Shown here one piece after another: positions 1 through 10,201 of a stretch of 64,000 bases of DNA. Origin of the DNA: Enterobacter sp. Bisph1 (GTDB lineage: Bacteria > Pseudomonadota > Gammaproteobacteria > Enterobacterales > Enterobacteriaceae); assembly GCF_000814905.1 (NCBI RefSeq), contig NZ_JXAG01000021.1, positions 1 to 64,000 on the forward strand, in the 5' to 3' direction. The notes under the pieces were generated by a model. The model saw only the letters and a list, made by a program, of their open reading frames with translations. It was not told the DNA's origin and did not search any database. The position numbers were made by a program, and so were the translations under genes. The first letter of the stretch is position 1. Every line of letters starts with the position of its first letter.

Positions 1-62
1 CTGGTTAGAGCACAGCACTCATAATGCTGGGGTCACAGGTTCGATTCCCGTCGTAGCCACCA
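1..62 (+). tRNA. metU: tRNA-Met (CAU), 5' end cut by the window edge
   Basis: The D-arm remainder, an anticodon arm reading CTCATAA with CAT in the centre, the T-arm GGTTCGATTCC and the encoded CCA end at 62 are those of elongator tRNA-Met. About the first 15 bases lie outside the window. In E. coli the same order, a Met tRNA followed by two Gln tRNAs, closes the metT-glnX tRNA operon, so metU is inferred from position. The copy is otherwise intact. Confidence 0.95.
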
Positions 63-108
63 TATAAAGGTGTAATGTTTCAGGACATTAAACCGAAAAA
101 AGATTTGT

Positions 109-183
109 TGGGGTATCGCCAAGCGGTAAGGCAGTGGATTCTGATTCCACCATCCCGAGGTTCGAATCCTCGTACCCCAGCCA
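109..183 (+). tRNA. glnV: tRNA-Gln (CUG)
   Basis: A 75-nt cloverleaf: acceptor strand TGGGGTA pairs with TACCCCA, the anticodon CTG is at 141-143, the T-loop is TTCGAAT, and CCA is encoded. It reads CAG codons. It follows the Met tRNA by 46 nt and is almost identical to the next tRNA. The symbol is assigned by position in the E. coli metT operon (metU-glnV-glnX). Confidence 0.96.
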
Positions 184-216
184 TCTTCAAGACGTTTGCT
201 TTTGCGAACGCACTTT

Positions 217-291
217 TGGGGTATCGCCAAGCGGTAAGGCAGTGGATTCTGATTCCACCATTCCGAGGTTCGAATCCTCGTACCCCAGCCA
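217..291 (+). tRNA. glnX: tRNA-Gln (CUG), second copy
   Basis: The second 75-nt Gln tRNA has its CTG anticodon at 249-251 and differs from the preceding copy by about one base in the anticodon arm. It lies 33 nt downstream of the first copy and directly before an intrinsic terminator, so it is the last gene of the tRNA operon. The near identity of the two copies fits recent duplication or gene conversion. Confidence 0.96.
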
Positions 292-298
292 ACAAAAC

Positions 299-330
299 AA
301 AAAAGCTCGCTTCGGCGGGCTTTTTTGTTT
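299..330 (+). terminator. Intrinsic terminator of the tRNA operon
   Basis: An A-rich strand leads into stem GCTCGC, a TTCG tetraloop, the complementary GCGGGC (one G-U pair) and six T residues, directly after the last tRNA. The A and T flanks pair, so it may also work for ubiF arriving on the minus strand. Confidence 0.85.
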
Positions 331-371
331 TTATCACACGCAAAATCCGGCGGCGCGCTCGCCGCCCGTTA

Positions 372-1547
372 CTACAACCCTAAAGCATATTTCAGCGCCT
401 GACGTTTCAACACGCCAGCTCGCGCCGCCGCCATCAGACCGAGATTGCGCAGCAGCCGCACCGGCCCCAGTGAGTTGCTGAACCCGGCGTAAAAAAGATC
501 CATCCCGCTTTGCATAATGAAATTATCGGCCATACGGCGCATCTGATAACGCTTTAACACCCCAAAACTGGACCAGGCTTCTCCATGTGTACGCGCGCTG
601 GATAATACATCCAGCAAAGCCTCCACATCGCGATATCCCAGGTTTACCCCCTGCCCCGCCAGCGGATGAATGGTATGCGCCGCGTCGCCCACCAGCGCAA
701 GACCTGAACGCACGTATTGCAACGCATGGCGGCGAGCCAGCGGGAACGAGGCAGCAGCCACCGGTTTAACCGCGCCCAGCCGCGTCGGGAAATGGCGGCC
801 GATCTCCTGCTCCAGCTGCGCCATAGTTAACGTCTGCAATTGGCGAATGCGCGCGGGTGTGTCATACCACACCAGTGAAGCCCAGTTATCATACAGCGGT
901 AAAAAGGCGCGCGGCCCCGCCGGCGTAAAATGTTGCCAGGTGCTATCCCCCGCTTCGCTCGCGCACTGCGCGGTAATCAGCATGCAGGATTGCTGATATT
1001 GCCAGGCGTGAATGCCAATCCCCGCAGCCTGTCGCACCCATGAATTGGCACCATCGGCACCGACCACCAGTTTTGCCGTCAGCGTTTCGCCATCGGCGAA
1101 GGTTAATTGTTGGCGATCGCCCTCGGCACGTAGCGCTGATAATGCATCGCCGGTTCGGAGCGTCACCTGTGGGTGCGCCTGTAACGCATCCCATAGCGCG
1201 CGCTGGAGCACGCTGTTTTCGACCATATACCCGAGCAGCGGTAATTTAAGCTCGCGGGCGTCAAACAGCACATGGGCGTTTTCCCACTCCCAGGTTTCCA
1301 GCTGTCGATACGGGTGGCAGCGCATCGCCTGAATGCTCTCCCAGACGCCCAACCCACGCAGCAACGCCACCGAGGCAGCGCTTATCGCCGAAATACGCAC
1401 ATCCGGCTGCGCCGTTGCATCAAAGGCCGCTGGTTCGCTTTTTTCAATCACGGTCACCGCAAAACCCTGCTGCGCCAGCCCCAGCGCCAGCGCCCCGCCG
1501 ACCATACCGCCGCCAACGATGGCAACGTCAGTGGATTGATTTGTCAT
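372..1547 (-). CDS. ubiF: UbiF, 3-demethoxyubiquinol 3-hydroxylase
   Basis: A 391-residue FAD-dependent monooxygenase, the E. coli UbiF length. The FAD dinucleotide-binding loop GGGMVGG is at residues 12-18, and a second FAD contact, GDAAHTIHPLAGQGVNLG, is near residue 290. Both are typical of the UbiH/UbiF/VisC family. The family adds the last ring hydroxyl in ubiquinone biosynthesis, using O2, at the inner membrane. The paralogues UbiH and UbiI share these motifs, so the choice of UbiF rests on length and on its place between the Gln tRNAs and miaB, as in E. coli. It is transcribed divergently from miaB with 171 bp between. Confidence 0.95.
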   Translation of the reverse strand: MTNQSTDVAIVGGGMVGGALALGLAQQGFAVTVIEKSEPAAFDATAQPDVRISAISAASVALLRGLGVWESIQAMRCHPYRQLETWEWENAHVLFDARELKLPLLGYMVENSVLQRALWDALQAHPQVTLRTGDALSALRAEGDRQQLTFADGETLTAKLVVGADGANSWVRQAAGIGIHAWQYQQSCMLITAQCASEAGDSTWQHFTPAGPRAFLPLYDNWASLVWYDTPARIRQLQTLTMAQLEQEIGRHFPTRLGAVKPVAAASFPLARRHALQYVRSGLALVGDAAHTIHPLAGQGVNLGYRDVEALLDVLSSARTHGEAWSSFGVLKRYQMRRMADNFIMQSGMDLFYAGFSNSLGPVRLLRNLGLMAAARAGVLKRQALKYALGL

Positions 1548-1718
1548 GGCTAATAGTCCTTGAACAAGAATGCCTTAAGTTTACCGGATTTTTTACTCCT
1601 TGAGGCTGACAACCGTCATACTGGTCAGCGCGCGACCAAAGCATTACAATACGCGGCCTGCAATCCTGGCTGATCCCCGTCATACTCAGGGTAAACGAAC
1701 TTAAGCAAGAGCAAGTCG

Positions 1719-3143
1719 ATGACAAAAAAACTCCATATTAAAACCTGGGGCTGTCAGATGAACGAATACGATTCATCAAAGATGGCCGATCTGCTGGATG
1801 CCACACACGGCTATCAACTGACCGAAGTGGCGGAAGAGGCGGATGTGCTGCTGCTTAATACCTGCTCAATCCGTGAAAAAGCGCAGGAAAAAGTGTTCCA
1901 TCAGCTGGGCCGCTGGAAGCTGCTGAAAGAGAAAAATCCGGATCTAATTATCGGTGTCGGCGGCTGCGTGGCATCGCAGGAAGGTGAACATATTCGCCAG
2001 CGCGCGCACTATGTTGATATTATTTTTGGGCCGCAAACTCTGCACCGCCTGCCGGAAATGATCAACTCCGTGCGCGGTACCCGCAGCCCGGTGGTGGATA
2101 TCAGTTTCCCGGAGATTGAAAAATTCGATCGCCTGCCGGAACCGCGCGCCGATGGCCCAACCGCTTTTGTATCGATTATGGAAGGCTGTAACAAATACTG
2201 TACTTACTGCGTGGTGCCTTATACCCGCGGTGAAGAGGTCAGCCGTCCTTCCGACGATATCCTGTTTGAAATTGCCCAACTGGCGGCCCAGGGCGTACGC
2301 GAAGTGAACCTGCTCGGGCAGAACGTTAACGCCTGGCGCGGCGAGAACTTCGACGGCAGCGTCGGCACCTTTGCGGAGCTGCTGCGCCTGGTGGCGGCGA
2401 TTGATGGTATCGACCGCATTCGTTTTACCACCAGCCATCCGATTGAGTTCACCGATGACATTATCGACGTCTATCGCGACACGCCAGAGCTGGTGAGCTT
2501 CCTGCATCTGCCGGTACAGAGCGGCTCCGATCGCATTCTCAATCTGATGAGCCGCACCCATACCGCGCTGGAGTACAAAGCGATTATCCGTAAGCTGCGT
2601 GAAGCGCGCCCGGATATTCAGATCAGCTCCGACTTTATCGTTGGCTTCCCGGGTGAAACCACCGAGGATTTTGAAAAGACCATGAAGCTGATTGCCGATG
2701 TCAATTTCGACATGAGCTACAGCTTTATCTTCTCCGCCCGCCCGGGTACGCCGGCAGCCGATATGGTTGACGATGTACCGGAAGAGGAGAAAAAACAGCG
2801 TCTCTATATTCTGCAGGAACGCATCAACCAGCAGGCGATGGCCTGGAGCCGCCGTATGCTCGGTACTACCCAGCGAATCCTGGTAGAAGGCACCTCGCGT
2901 AAAAGCATTATGGAGCTATCCGGCCGTACGGAAAATAACCGCGTGGTGAATTTCGAAGGCAAACCGGAGATGATCGGGAAATTTGTCGACGTGGAAATCG
3001 TTGATGTTTACCCGAACTCCCTGCGCGGCGTGCTGGTGCGCACCGAGGAAGAGATGGGCCTGCGCGTGGTGGAATCACCGCAATCCGTCATTGCCCGTAC
3101 CCGTAAAGAGAACGATCTCGGCGTCGGTCTGTATCAACCATAA
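1719..3143 (+). CDS. miaB: MiaB, tRNA-2-methylthio-N6-dimethylallyladenosine synthase
   Basis: A 474-residue radical-SAM methylthiotransferase. An N-terminal UPF0004 domain carries cluster-ligand cysteines (C12 in TWGCQMN, one in NTCSIRE, one in GGCVAS). The radical-SAM motif CNKYCTYC starts at C157, and a C-terminal TRAM segment follows. It converts i6A37 to ms2i6A37 in tRNAs reading UNN codons, through two 4Fe-4S clusters. The length equals E. coli MiaB. A perfect hairpin terminator follows the stop, so it is probably transcribed separately from ybeZ. Confidence 0.97.
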   Translation: MTKKLHIKTWGCQMNEYDSSKMADLLDATHGYQLTEVAEEADVLLLNTCSIREKAQEKVFHQLGRWKLLKEKNPDLIIGVGGCVASQEGEHIRQRAHYVDIIFGPQTLHRLPEMINSVRGTRSPVVDISFPEIEKFDRLPEPRADGPTAFVSIMEGCNKYCTYCVVPYTRGEEVSRPSDDILFEIAQLAAQGVREVNLLGQNVNAWRGENFDGSVGTFAELLRLVAAIDGIDRIRFTTSHPIEFTDDIIDVYRDTPELVSFLHLPVQSGSDRILNLMSRTHTALEYKAIIRKLREARPDIQISSDFIVGFPGETTEDFEKTMKLIADVNFDMSYSFIFSARPGTPAADMVDDVPEEEKKQRLYILQERINQQAMAWSRRMLGTTQRILVEGTSRKSIMELSGRTENNRVVNFEGKPEMIGKFVDVEIVDVYPNSLRGVLVRTEEEMGLRVVESPQSVIARTRKENDLGVGLYQP

Positions 3144-3150
3144 TACCTCC

Positions 3151-3180
3151 GGCCTGCCCTTCCGGCAGGCCTTGCTTTTC
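3151..3180 (+). terminator. Intrinsic terminator after miaB
   Basis: Eight-base stem GGCCTGCC/GGCAGGCC with a 5-nt loop, starting 8 nt after the miaB stop and followed by a T-rich tail (TTGCTTTTC). Confidence 0.75.
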
Positions 3181-3284
3181 CTTTCGTCTGACCCAACATC
3201 ATGCGCAATGCTTGCGACTTCCCGGTATGCCGTGAATAATTCCCTAATGGGCGTAGCCCTCGACACATCGAAAAGAGGAACAGT

Positions 3285-4331
3285 TTGAACATAGATACGC
3301 GTGAAATTACCCTTGAGCCTGCGGACAACGCACGTCTGCTAAGTCTGTGTGGCCCGTTTGATGACAACGTCAAACAACTGGAGCGGCGACTGGGCATCGA
3401 AATCAACCGCCGCGATAATCACTTCAAACTCACCGGTCGCGAAATTTGCGTTAGCGCCGCAGCCGACATTTTACGTACCCTGTATGTCGATACCGCCCCG
3501 ATGCGCGGTCAGATTCAGGATATCGAACCCGAACAGATCCATCTGGCAATCAAAGAAGCGCGCGTGCTGGAACAGAGCGCGGAGAGCGTGCCGGAATACG
3601 GCAAAGCGATTCACATCAAGACCAAGCGCGGGGTGATCAAACCGCGTACGCCGAACCAGGCGCAGTACGTCGCCAATATTCTCGATCATGACATCACCTT
3701 CGGCGTGGGCCCGGCGGGCACGGGTAAAACCTACCTTGCGGTCGCCGCAGCGGTGGATGCGCTGGAGCGTCAGGAAGTACGCCGTATTCTGCTGACCCGC
3801 CCGGCGGTGGAAGCGGGTGAGAAACTCGGCTTCTTACCTGGGGATCTCAGCCAGAAAGTCGATCCCTATCTGCGCCCGCTGTATGACGCGCTGTTTGAGA
3901 TGATTGGCTTTGAACGTGTGGAAAAGCTGATTGAGCGCAACGTGATTGAAGTCGCGCCGCTGGCCTATATGCGCGGCCGAACGCTCAACGACGCCTTTAT
4001 CATTCTTGATGAGAGCCAGAACACGACGATTGAACAGATGAAGATGTTCCTGACGCGTATTGGCTTTAACTCGAAAGCGGTGATCACCGGCGATATCACG
4101 CAGATTGACCTGCCGCGCAGCACCAAATCCGGCCTGCGCCATGCGATTGAAGTGCTGGCGAACGTCGATGAAATTAGCTTCAACTTCTTCCACAGCGAAG
4201 ACGTGGTGCGCCATCCGGTGGTCGCCCGCATCGTTATTGCCTATGAAGCCTGGGAAGAAGCGGAACAGAAACGTAAAGCCGAGCTGGCCGCCGAGCGCAA
4301 ACGCGAAGCCCATGAGCAGGAGCAGAAATGA
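3285..4331 (+). CDS. ybeZ: YbeZ, PhoH-family ATPase
   Basis: A 348-residue PhoH-like protein with Walker A GPAGTGKT at residues 142-149 and a Walker B-like IILDES further on. The start is TTG at 3285: it sits behind an AGAGGAAC ribosome site and gives the conserved N-terminus [12 protein letters not shown], and no in-frame ATG is near. In E. coli YbeZ partners the endoribonuclease YbeY in rRNA work and the operon belongs to the heat-shock regulon; I see no clear sigma-32 promoter here. The stop overlaps the ybeY start by 4 nt (ATGA), so the two are translationally coupled. The last ~25 residues are a charged E/K/R tail. Confidence 0.95.
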   Translation: MNIDTREITLEPADNARLLSLCGPFDDNVKQLERRLGIEINRRDNHFKLTGREICVSAAADILRTLYVDTAPMRGQIQDIEPEQIHLAIKEARVLEQSAESVPEYGKAIHIKTKRGVIKPRTPNQAQYVANILDHDITFGVGPAGTGKTYLAVAAAVDALERQEVRRILLTRPAVEAGEKLGFLPGDLSQKVDPYLRPLYDALFEMIGFERVEKLIERNVIEVAPLAYMRGRTLNDAFIILDESQNTTIEQMKMFLTRIGFNSKAVITGDITQIDLPRSTKSGLRHAIEVLANVDEISFNFFHSEDVVRHPVVARIVIAYEAWEEAEQKRKAELAAERKREAHEQEQK

Positions 4332-4795
4332 GCCAGGTGATCCTCGATCTCCAGTTAGCGTGTGAAGATAACAGCGGCCTGCCGCAAGAAGCACAGTTTC
4401 AGCACTGGCTGGACGCGGTTATCCCGCAGTTTCAGGAAGAAGCGGAAGTGACCATTCGTCTGGTCGACAATGCGGAAAGCCATGAGCTGAACCTGACTTA
4501 CCGGGGCAAAGACAAACCCACCAACGTGCTCTCTTTTCCCTTCGAAGCGCCTCCGGGTATCGAACTGCCGCTGCTGGGGGATTTAATTATCTGCCGCCAG
4601 GTGGTGGAACAGGAAGCGCAAGAGCAAGGTAAACCGCTGGATGCGCACTGGGCGCATATGGTGGTGCACGGCAGTTTACACCTGCTGGGTTACGATCATA
4701 TTGCCGATGATGAAGCCGAAGAGATGGAAGGGATCGAGACAGAGATAATGCTTGCTCTGGGCTATGAGGATCCGTACATTTCCGAGAAAGAGTAA
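4328..4795 (+). CDS. ybeY: YbeY, endoribonuclease for 16S rRNA 3'-end maturation
   Basis: A 155-residue UPF0054 metalloprotein. The zinc site H-x3-H-x5-H is visible in [15 protein letters not shown], with ligands at H114, H118 and H124. It acts in 16S rRNA 3' maturation and 70S ribosome quality control in the cytoplasm. It overlaps ybeZ by 4 nt, and corC follows after 105 nt, so the order ybeZ-ybeY-corC-lnt is the E. coli operon. Confidence 0.96.
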   Translation: MSQVILDLQLACEDNSGLPQEAQFQHWLDAVIPQFQEEAEVTIRLVDNAESHELNLTYRGKDKPTNVLSFPFEAPPGIELPLLGDLIICRQVVEQEAQEQGKPLDAHWAHMVVHGSLHLLGYDHIADDEAEEMEGIETEIMLALGYEDPYISEKE

Positions 4796-4800
4796 GTTGC

Positions 4801-4818
4801 CGCGCACGAAGGTGCGCG
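4801..4818. other. Stem-loop between ybeY and corC
   Basis: A perfect 7-bp stem CGCGCAC/GTGCGCG closed by GAAG, 5 nt after the ybeY stop. No T tract follows, so it looks like an mRNA-stabilising or processing hairpin rather than a terminator, which fits continued transcription into corC and lnt. Confidence 0.5.
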
Positions 4819-4900
4819 CAATCTGCTAAAAATGCCGTCCGGCGCTGAGTTTACGCGTGACGAGCGACACATTCACTAACACGAGAACCCACACGACGCC

Positions 4901-5779
4901 ATGAGCGACGATAACTCACACAGTAGCGATAACACCACTAGCAAAAAGGGATTCTTCTCCCTTTTACTGAGCCAGCTTTTTCACGGCGAACCCAAAAACC
5001 GCGATGAGCTGCTGGAACTGATCCGCGACTCCGGGCAGAACGACCTTATCGATAACGATACGCGCGATATGCTGGAAGGGGTAATGGATATTGCGGACCA
5101 GCGCGTTCGCGACATCATGATCCCCCGCTCACAAATGATCACCCTGAAACGCAACCAGACGCTGGACGAATGTCTCGATGTCATTATCGAGTCTGCCCAC
5201 TCGCGTTTTCCGGTGATCAGTGAAGACAAAGATCACATCGAAGGGATCCTGATGGCGAAGGACTTGCTGCCGTTTATGCGCAGCGACGCCGAAGCGTTCA
5301 GTATGGAAAAAGTGTTACGCCCGGCGGTGGTTGTGCCGGAAAGCAAGCGTGTCGATCGCATGCTGAAAGAGTTCCGTTCCCAGCGTTACCATATGGCTAT
5401 CGTGATTGATGAGTTCGGCGGCGTATCCGGCCTTGTCACTATCGAAGATATTCTTGAACTGATCGTCGGCGAAATCGAAGATGAGTACGACGAAGAAGAG
5501 GATATCGATTTCCGCCAGCTCAGCCGTCACACCTGGACGGTACGCGCGCTGGCACCGATAGAAGATTTCAATGAAACCTTTGGTACCCATTTCAGCGATG
5601 AGGAAGTGGACACCATCGGCGGTCTGGTAATGCAGGCCTTTGGTCATCTACCGGCACGCGGCGAATCCATTGACATTGATGGTTACCAATTCAAGGTCGC
5701 GATGGCCGATAGTCGACGTATTATTCAGGTCCATGTCAGAATGCCGGATGATTCTCCGCAACCGAAACTGGATGAGTAG
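4901..5779 (+). CDS. corC: CorC (YbeX), CBS-domain protein of the CorC/HlyC family
   Basis: A 292-residue cytosolic protein. A charged N-terminus is followed by two CBS domains (roughly residues 70-190, including [10 protein letters not shown] and the [15 protein letters not shown] signature) and a C-terminal CorC_HlyC domain (about 205-285). The family is linked to magnesium/cobalt efflux with CorA, and E. coli YbeX has also been tied to ribosome metabolism; which role applies cannot be read from sequence. It lacks the N-terminal membrane segments of larger relatives. lnt starts 5 nt after its stop. Confidence 0.93.
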   Translation: MSDDNSHSSDNTTSKKGFFSLLLSQLFHGEPKNRDELLELIRDSGQNDLIDNDTRDMLEGVMDIADQRVRDIMIPRSQMITLKRNQTLDECLDVIIESAHSRFPVISEDKDHIEGILMAKDLLPFMRSDAEAFSMEKVLRPAVVVPESKRVDRMLKEFRSQRYHMAIVIDEFGGVSGLVTIEDILELIVGEIEDEYDEEEDIDFRQLSRHTWTVRALAPIEDFNETFGTHFSDEEVDTIGGLVMQAFGHLPARGESIDIDGYQFKVAMADSRRIIQVHVRMPDDSPQPKLDE

Positions 5780-5784
5780 TGTAA

Positions 5785-7323
5785 ATGGTATTTGCCACCC
5801 TTTTTGAGCGCCAGCGCGTACGTCTGCTGCTGGCGTTGTTATTCGGAGCCAGCGGAACGCTGGCTTTTTCTCCTTATGACCTCTGGCCCGCCGCCGTTAT
5901 CTCCCTGATGGGTTTGCAAGGTTTAACCCTTCATCGCCGTCCGTTACAGGCAGCCTGGATCGGGTATTTCTGGGGGCTTGGCCTGTTTGGCAGCGGCGTA
6001 CACTGGGTGTATGTCAGTATTGCGCAGTTCGGCGGCATGCCGGGCCCGGTCAATATTTTCATCGTGGCTCTGCTGGCGGCGTATTTATCCCTCTACAGCG
6101 GGCTGTTCGCCGGTATTCTGTCGCGCCTGTGGCCACAAACCAGCTGGCTGCGCCTGGCGATTGCCGCGCCCGTGGTGTGGCAAATCAGTGAGTTCCTGCG
6201 CGGCTGGGTGCTGACGGGTTTCCCGTGGCTGCAGTTTGGTTATAGCCAGATAGACGGGCCGCTGAAAGGCCTCGCACCGGTGCTGGGCGTAGAAGCGATT
6301 AATTTCCTGCTGATGGCGGTTAGCGGTTTGCTGGTACTGGCGCTGGTTCGCCGTAGCTGGCGAGCGCTCGCCGCGGCGCTGGTGCTGTTTGCTCTGCCCT
6401 TCCCGCTGCGGTATATCCAGTGGTATCAGCTGCTGCCGGAACGTACCACCCAGGTTTCACTGGTGCAGGGGAATATCCCGCAGTCCATGAAGTGGGATGA
6501 AAATCAGCTGCTCAACACCCTGAATATCTACGGTCAGGCCACCGAGCAGGTCATGGGCAAATCCCAGCTGATTATCTGGCCGGAGTCGGCGGTGCCGGAT
6601 CTGGAAATTAATCAGCAGCGCTATTTAAACGCCATGGATAATCTGCTGCGGGCGAACAACAGCACGCTGATCACCGGGATTGTCGATGCGCGGCTGAATA
6701 AGCAAAACCGGTACGATACCTACAACACCATTATTACCCTCGGCAAAGATAACGCCTACAGCTATAGCTCCAGCGATCGCTATAACAAGAACCATCTGGT
6801 GCCGTTTGGCGAGTTTGTGCCGCTGGAGTCGATTCTGCGCCCGCTGGCACCGTTCTTCGATCTACCGATGTCCTCATTCAGCCGTGGCGCGTACGTTCAG
6901 CCGCCGCTGATCGCGCACGGGCTGAAACTGACGGCGGCGATTTGCTATGAGATCATTCTTGGCGAGCAGGTACGGGATAACTTCCACCCCGATACGGATT
7001 TTCTGCTGACTATCTCTAATGATGCCTGGTTTGGTAAATCGATTGGCCCATGGCAACACTTCCAGATGGCCCGCATGCGCGCCCTCGAACTGGCCCGCCC
7101 GCTGCTGCGCAGCACCAACAACGGTATTACGGCGGTGATTGGTCCGCAGGGTGAGATTCAGACCATGATCCCGCAGTTTACTCGCCAGGTACTGACGACA
7201 AACGTCACGCCAACGACAGGCCTCACGCCGTACGCTCGTGCGGGTAACTGGCCGCTGTGGATCATTACCGCGCTGCTGGGCTTTGGCGCGCTGGTGATGA
7301 GTCTGCGTCAGCGCCGCCGTTAA
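5785..7323 (+). CDS. lnt: Lnt, apolipoprotein N-acyltransferase
   Basis: 512 residues, identical in length to E. coli Lnt. Several N-terminal membrane segments precede a periplasmic nitrilase-fold domain. The catalytic triad is in place: E267 (WPESA), K335 (NKNHLVPFG) and C387 (AAICYE). It transfers an acyl chain from phospholipid to the N-terminal cysteine of lipoproteins, the last maturation step before Lol sorting; LptE and RlpA in this window are likely clients. It is the last gene of the ybeZ-ybeY-corC-lnt run and is followed by a terminator. Confidence 0.97.
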   Translation: MVFATLFERQRVRLLLALLFGASGTLAFSPYDLWPAAVISLMGLQGLTLHRRPLQAAWIGYFWGLGLFGSGVHWVYVSIAQFGGMPGPVNIFIVALLAAYLSLYSGLFAGILSRLWPQTSWLRLAIAAPVVWQISEFLRGWVLTGFPWLQFGYSQIDGPLKGLAPVLGVEAINFLLMAVSGLLVLALVRRSWRALAAALVLFALPFPLRYIQWYQLLPERTTQVSLVQGNIPQSMKWDENQLLNTLNIYGQATEQVMGKSQLIIWPESAVPDLEINQQRYLNAMDNLLRANNSTLITGIVDARLNKQNRYDTYNTIITLGKDNAYSYSSSDRYNKNHLVPFGEFVPLESILRPLAPFFDLPMSSFSRGAYVQPPLIAHGLKLTAAICYEIILGEQVRDNFHPDTDFLLTISNDAWFGKSIGPWQHFQMARMRALELARPLLRSTNNGITAVIGPQGEIQTMIPQFTRQVLTTNVTPTTGLTPYARAGNWPLWIITALLGFGALVMSLRQRRR

Positions 7324-7336
7324 TCCTACATACTTC

Positions 7337-7367
7337 GCCCGGTAGCGCAGTGCCTGCCGGGCTTTTT
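7337..7367 (+). terminator. Intrinsic terminator after lnt
   Basis: Stem GCCCGG/CCGGGC enclosing a partly paired interior, followed by TTTTT, 13 nt after the lnt stop. Confidence 0.75.
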
Positions 7368-7696
7368 CCCCCCTTACTCTGCAATTTCCCCAGAAGCCAT
7401 TTATGGCATGCCGTTTGCTTATAGTAATCAGGTGGCTTTGAAATCCGCTGACGGGCAAGCATCTCGCACCGACAGCGATCGGTAGCAGCACTATTCTGGT
7501 GCAACGGAAGATTTTTGCCTCTAAACGGTGCGGCGCGCCTCGCAAAAATAAACAATACCGCAGCAAAATCTTTACATTAAGCCAGACTAAATGTAACAAA
7601 CACAACTGCACACAAATGTCGCAGAAAAAAAACAACACAATACACACAACGGGTATCAACTGGCGTCTCTGGCGCTGACGATAAAGGAGTCTGGAT
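7368..7696 (+). promoter_or_regulatory. gltI leader with a C/A-rich GcvB-type target site
   Basis: This gene-free stretch between lnt and gltI ends in a strong ribosome site (AAAGGAG, 7683-7689). At about 7630-7652 the strand is almost only C and A (AACAACACAATACACACAAC), 45-67 nt upstream of the gltI start. In Salmonella the small RNA GcvB represses gltI by pairing its G/U-rich R1 region with a C/A-rich element at essentially this distance. The base composition and position are seen here; GcvB pairing is inferred. I could not fix a promoter with confidence. Confidence 0.6.
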
Positions 7697-8626
7697 ATGC
7701 AATTACGTAAACTGGCCGCCGCGATGCTGGTGATGGGACTGTCCGCCGGTCTGGTGCACGCTGAAGATGCAAAACCTGCCGACGCCGCCGCGCCGGCCGA
7801 TCAACAAGCTACGCTGGATAAAATTGCTAAAAACGGCGTTATCGTCGTAGGCCACCGTGAATCTTCCGTACCGTTCTCCTATTACGATAACGAACAGAAA
7901 GTAGTGGGCTATTCTCAGGATTACTCCAACGCTATCGTTGAAGCAGTAAAGAAAAAGCTTAACAAGCCGGATCTGGCGGTGAAGCTTATTCCTATCACCT
8001 CGCAAAACCGTATTCCGCTGCTGCAAAACGGCACTTTCGACTTTGAATGTGGCTCCACCACCAACAACGTTGAGCGCCAGAAACAAGCCGCCTTCTCTGA
8101 CACCATTTTCGTCGTCGGAACGCGTCTGCTGACCAAAAAAGGCGGGCCTGTCAAAGATTTCGCCGACCTGAAAGGCAAAGCCGTGGTCGTCACCTCCGGC
8201 ACCACCTCGGAAATTCTGCTTAACAAGCTGAACGACGAGAAGAAAATGGAGATGCGCATTATCAGTGCCAAAGACCATGGTGACTCGTTCCGTACCCTCG
8301 AAAGCGGCCGCGCCGTGGCCTTTATGATGGATGATGCGCTGTTAGCGGGCGAACGTGCGAAGGCGAAAAAACAGGACAACTGGGAGATCGTCGGCACGCC
8401 GCAATCAAAAGAAGCTTACGGCTGCATGCTGCGTAAAAACGATCCGGAGTTTAAAAAGCTGATGGATGAAACCATCGCTCAGATGCAAACCTCCGGTGCG
8501 GCGGAAAAATCCTTCACCAAATGGTTTAAGAACCCAATTCCGCCAAAAAACATGAACCTTAATTTCGATCTCTCTGACGATATGAAAGCGCTGTTCAAAG
8601 AACCGAATGACAAAGCTCTGAACTAA
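7697..8626 (+). CDS. gltI: GltI, periplasmic glutamate/aspartate-binding protein
   Basis: A 309-residue family 3 solute-binding protein. A Sec signal peptide ends at about residue 22 (GLVHA-ED), and the mature part carries the family core GVIVVGHRESSVPFSYYD and FECGSTTNNVERQ. It delivers glutamate and aspartate to GltJK-GltL. An Ala/Asp/Pro-rich segment follows the cleavage site. A C/A-rich leader upstream points to GcvB control, and the 3' untranslated region yields SroC. Confidence 0.95.
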   Translation: MQLRKLAAAMLVMGLSAGLVHAEDAKPADAAAPADQQATLDKIAKNGVIVVGHRESSVPFSYYDNEQKVVGYSQDYSNAIVEAVKKKLNKPDLAVKLIPITSQNRIPLLQNGTFDFECGSTTNNVERQKQAAFSDTIFVVGTRLLTKKGGPVKDFADLKGKAVVVTSGTTSEILLNKLNDEKKMEMRIISAKDHGDSFRTLESGRAVAFMMDDALLAGERAKAKKQDNWEIVGTPQSKEAYGCMLRKNDPEFKKLMDETIAQMQTSGAAEKSFTKWFKNPIPPKNMNLNFDLSDDMKALFKEPNDKALN

Positions 8627-8770
8627 TTAAAACCATTAGGGGCGGGTGCGCCTGCCCTCTCGATTGTCGAAGCAGCACGGACAGACTATACGCTGAGTGG
8701 TCGTTCCCCACCCGGCGAGAAAACTCGCTCTTCATACAATCTTCGAGGGTAGCGCTGCTACCCTTTTTTT
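8620..8770 (+). ncRNA. sroC: SroC, sponge RNA for GcvB
   Basis: The gltI-gltJ gap ends in a textbook terminator: stem GGGTAGC/GCTACCC with loop GCT (8747-8763) and seven T residues, placed before the gltJ ribosome site. In Salmonella and E. coli SroC is an ~150-160 nt fragment processed from exactly this 3' untranslated region; it pairs with and destabilises GcvB, relieving repression of gltI and other amino-acid genes. The 3' end here is well defined. The 5' end is an estimate, because it is made by RNase E cleavage that sequence alone cannot place. Some transcripts must read through to gltJKL. Confidence 0.75.
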
Positions 8771-8783
8771 CCGGAGTAGATTT

Positions 8784-9524
8784 ATGTCCATAGACTGGAA
8801 CTGGGGAATATTCCTGCAACAGGCCCCGTTCGGCAACACCACCTATCTTGGCTGGCTATGGAGTGGTTTTCAGGTCACTATCGCCCTTTCCGTGACGGCC
8901 TGGATTATCGCTTTTCTTGTAGGCTCTCTGTTTGGCATCCTGCGAACCGTTCCCAACCGTCTCCTGTCCGGCATTGGCACTTTATATGTCGAACTGTTCC
9001 GTAACGTGCCGCTGATTGTGCAGTTCTTTACCTGGTATCTGGTGGTGCCAGAACTGCTGCCGGAAAATCTCGGCATGTGGTTTAAATCGGAACTGGACCC
9101 CAATATTCAGTTCTTCCTCTCGTCGATGATCTGCCTCGGGCTGTTTACCGCCGCCCGCGTCTGTGAGCAGGTGCGTGCCGCGATTCAGTCGCTGCCGCGC
9201 GGGCAAAAAAACGCCGGTCTGGCAATGGGGCTGACCCTAACGCAAACCTACCGTTATGTATTACTGCCGAATGCGTACCGGGTAATTGTGCCGCCGATGA
9301 CCTCAGAGATGATGAACCTGGTGAAAAACTCCGCCATCGCCTCGACCATTGGGCTGGTGGATATGGCGGCGCAGGCGGGGAAATTACTCGATTACTCCGC
9401 CCACGCGTGGGAATCGTTTACCGCCATCACCGTCGCCTATGTGCTGATAAACACCCTGATTATGGTGGTGATGAACCTTGTTGAACGCAAAATTCGCCTG
9501 CCGGGCAATATGGGGGGCAAATAA
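8784..9524 (+). CDS. gltJ: GltJ, glutamate/aspartate ABC permease
   Basis: 246 residues from the ATG at 8784, which follows CCGGAGTAG and yields [10 protein letters not shown], the E. coli length. A longer frame from 8697 runs through the SroC terminator hairpin and is rejected. The protein is a HisM-type inner-membrane permease with several membrane segments and an EAA loop region ([18 protein letters not shown]) that docks on GltL. It pairs with GltK, whose gene starts 2 nt after this stop. Confidence 0.95.
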   Translation: MSIDWNWGIFLQQAPFGNTTYLGWLWSGFQVTIALSVTAWIIAFLVGSLFGILRTVPNRLLSGIGTLYVELFRNVPLIVQFFTWYLVVPELLPENLGMWFKSELDPNIQFFLSSMICLGLFTAARVCEQVRAAIQSLPRGQKNAGLAMGLTLTQTYRYVLLPNAYRVIVPPMTSEMMNLVKNSAIASTIGLVDMAAQAGKLLDYSAHAWESFTAITVAYVLINTLIMVVMNLVERKIRLPGNMGGK

Positions 9525-9526
9525 TC

Positions 9527-10201
9527 ATGTACGAGTTTGACTGGAGTTCAATCGGGCCTGCACTGCCCTATCTGCTGGCGGGGCTTCTCGTCACCCTGAA
9601 GATCACGGCGATTGCCATTGTGGTCGGTATCATCTGGGGAACGCTGCTGGCGGTGATGCGTCTGTCGACCTTTGCCCCGCTACGCTGGTTTGCCAAGAGC
9701 TACGTGAACGTATTCCGCTCCATTCCGTTAGTGATGGTGCTGCTGTGGTTTTACCTGATCGTACCGGGCTTTCTGCAAAACGTGCTGGGACTTTCTCCGA
9801 AAACCGATATCCGGCTGATCTCTGCGATGGTGGCCTTCTCAATGTTTGAAGCGGCTTACTATTCAGAAATTATTCGCGCCGGTATCCAGAGTATCTCTCG
9901 CGGGCAGTCGAGCGCCGCGCTGGCGCTGGGTATGACGCACTGGCAGTCGATGAAATTAATTATTTTGCCGCAGGCGTTTCGCGCCATGGTGCCGCTGCTG
10001 CTTACGCAGGGGATCGTGCTGTTCCAGGATACCTCGCTGGTCTATGTGCTGAGCCTCGCGGACTTCTTCCGCACCGCCTCGACGATTGGCGAGCGTGACG
10101 GTACGCAGGTCGAAATGATCCTGTTTGCCGGTGCAGTCTATTTTGTTATCAGTCTTAGTGCTTCGCTGTTGGTCAGCTGGCTGAAGAAAAGGACCGTCTA
10201 A
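9527..10201 (+). CDS. gltK: GltK, glutamate/aspartate ABC permease
   Basis: The 224-residue second permease of the importer, with the EAA-type loop [18 protein letters not shown] and the usual five or so membrane segments. It forms a heterodimer with GltJ in the inner membrane. It starts 2 nt after gltJ, and its stop shares one base with the gltL start (TAATG at 10199-10203), so gltJKL are tightly coupled. Confidence 0.95.
   Translation: MYEFDWSSIGPALPYLLAGLLVTLKITAIAIVVGIIWGTLLAVMRLSTFAPLRWFAKSYVNVFRSIPLVMVLLWFYLIVPGFLQNVLGLSPKTDIRLISAMVAFSMFEAAYYSEIIRAGIQSISRGQSSAALALGMTHWQSMKLIILPQAFRAMVPLLLTQGIVLFQDTSLVYVLSLADFFRTASTIGERDGTQVEMILFAGAVYFVISLSASLLVSWLKKRTV

Noticed and set aside
3181-3284. 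Sigma-32 promoter before ybeZ
   Set aside because: Candidate CTTGCGA and CCCTAAT boxes are about 22 nt apart, too far for the heat-shock consensus.
4829-4870. REP-like element upstream of corC
   Set aside because: The GCCGTCCGGCGCTGA segment recalls REP sequences but lacks the full palindrome.
6874-7659. 261-codon antisense frame over lnt and the gltI leader
   Set aside because: Covers the lnt 3' end, a terminator and the gltI leader; not conserved in kind and without a ribosome site.
8697-8783. Upstream extension of gltJ
   Set aside because: It would be translated through the SroC terminator hairpin; ATG 8784 has the ribosome site and the family N-terminus.
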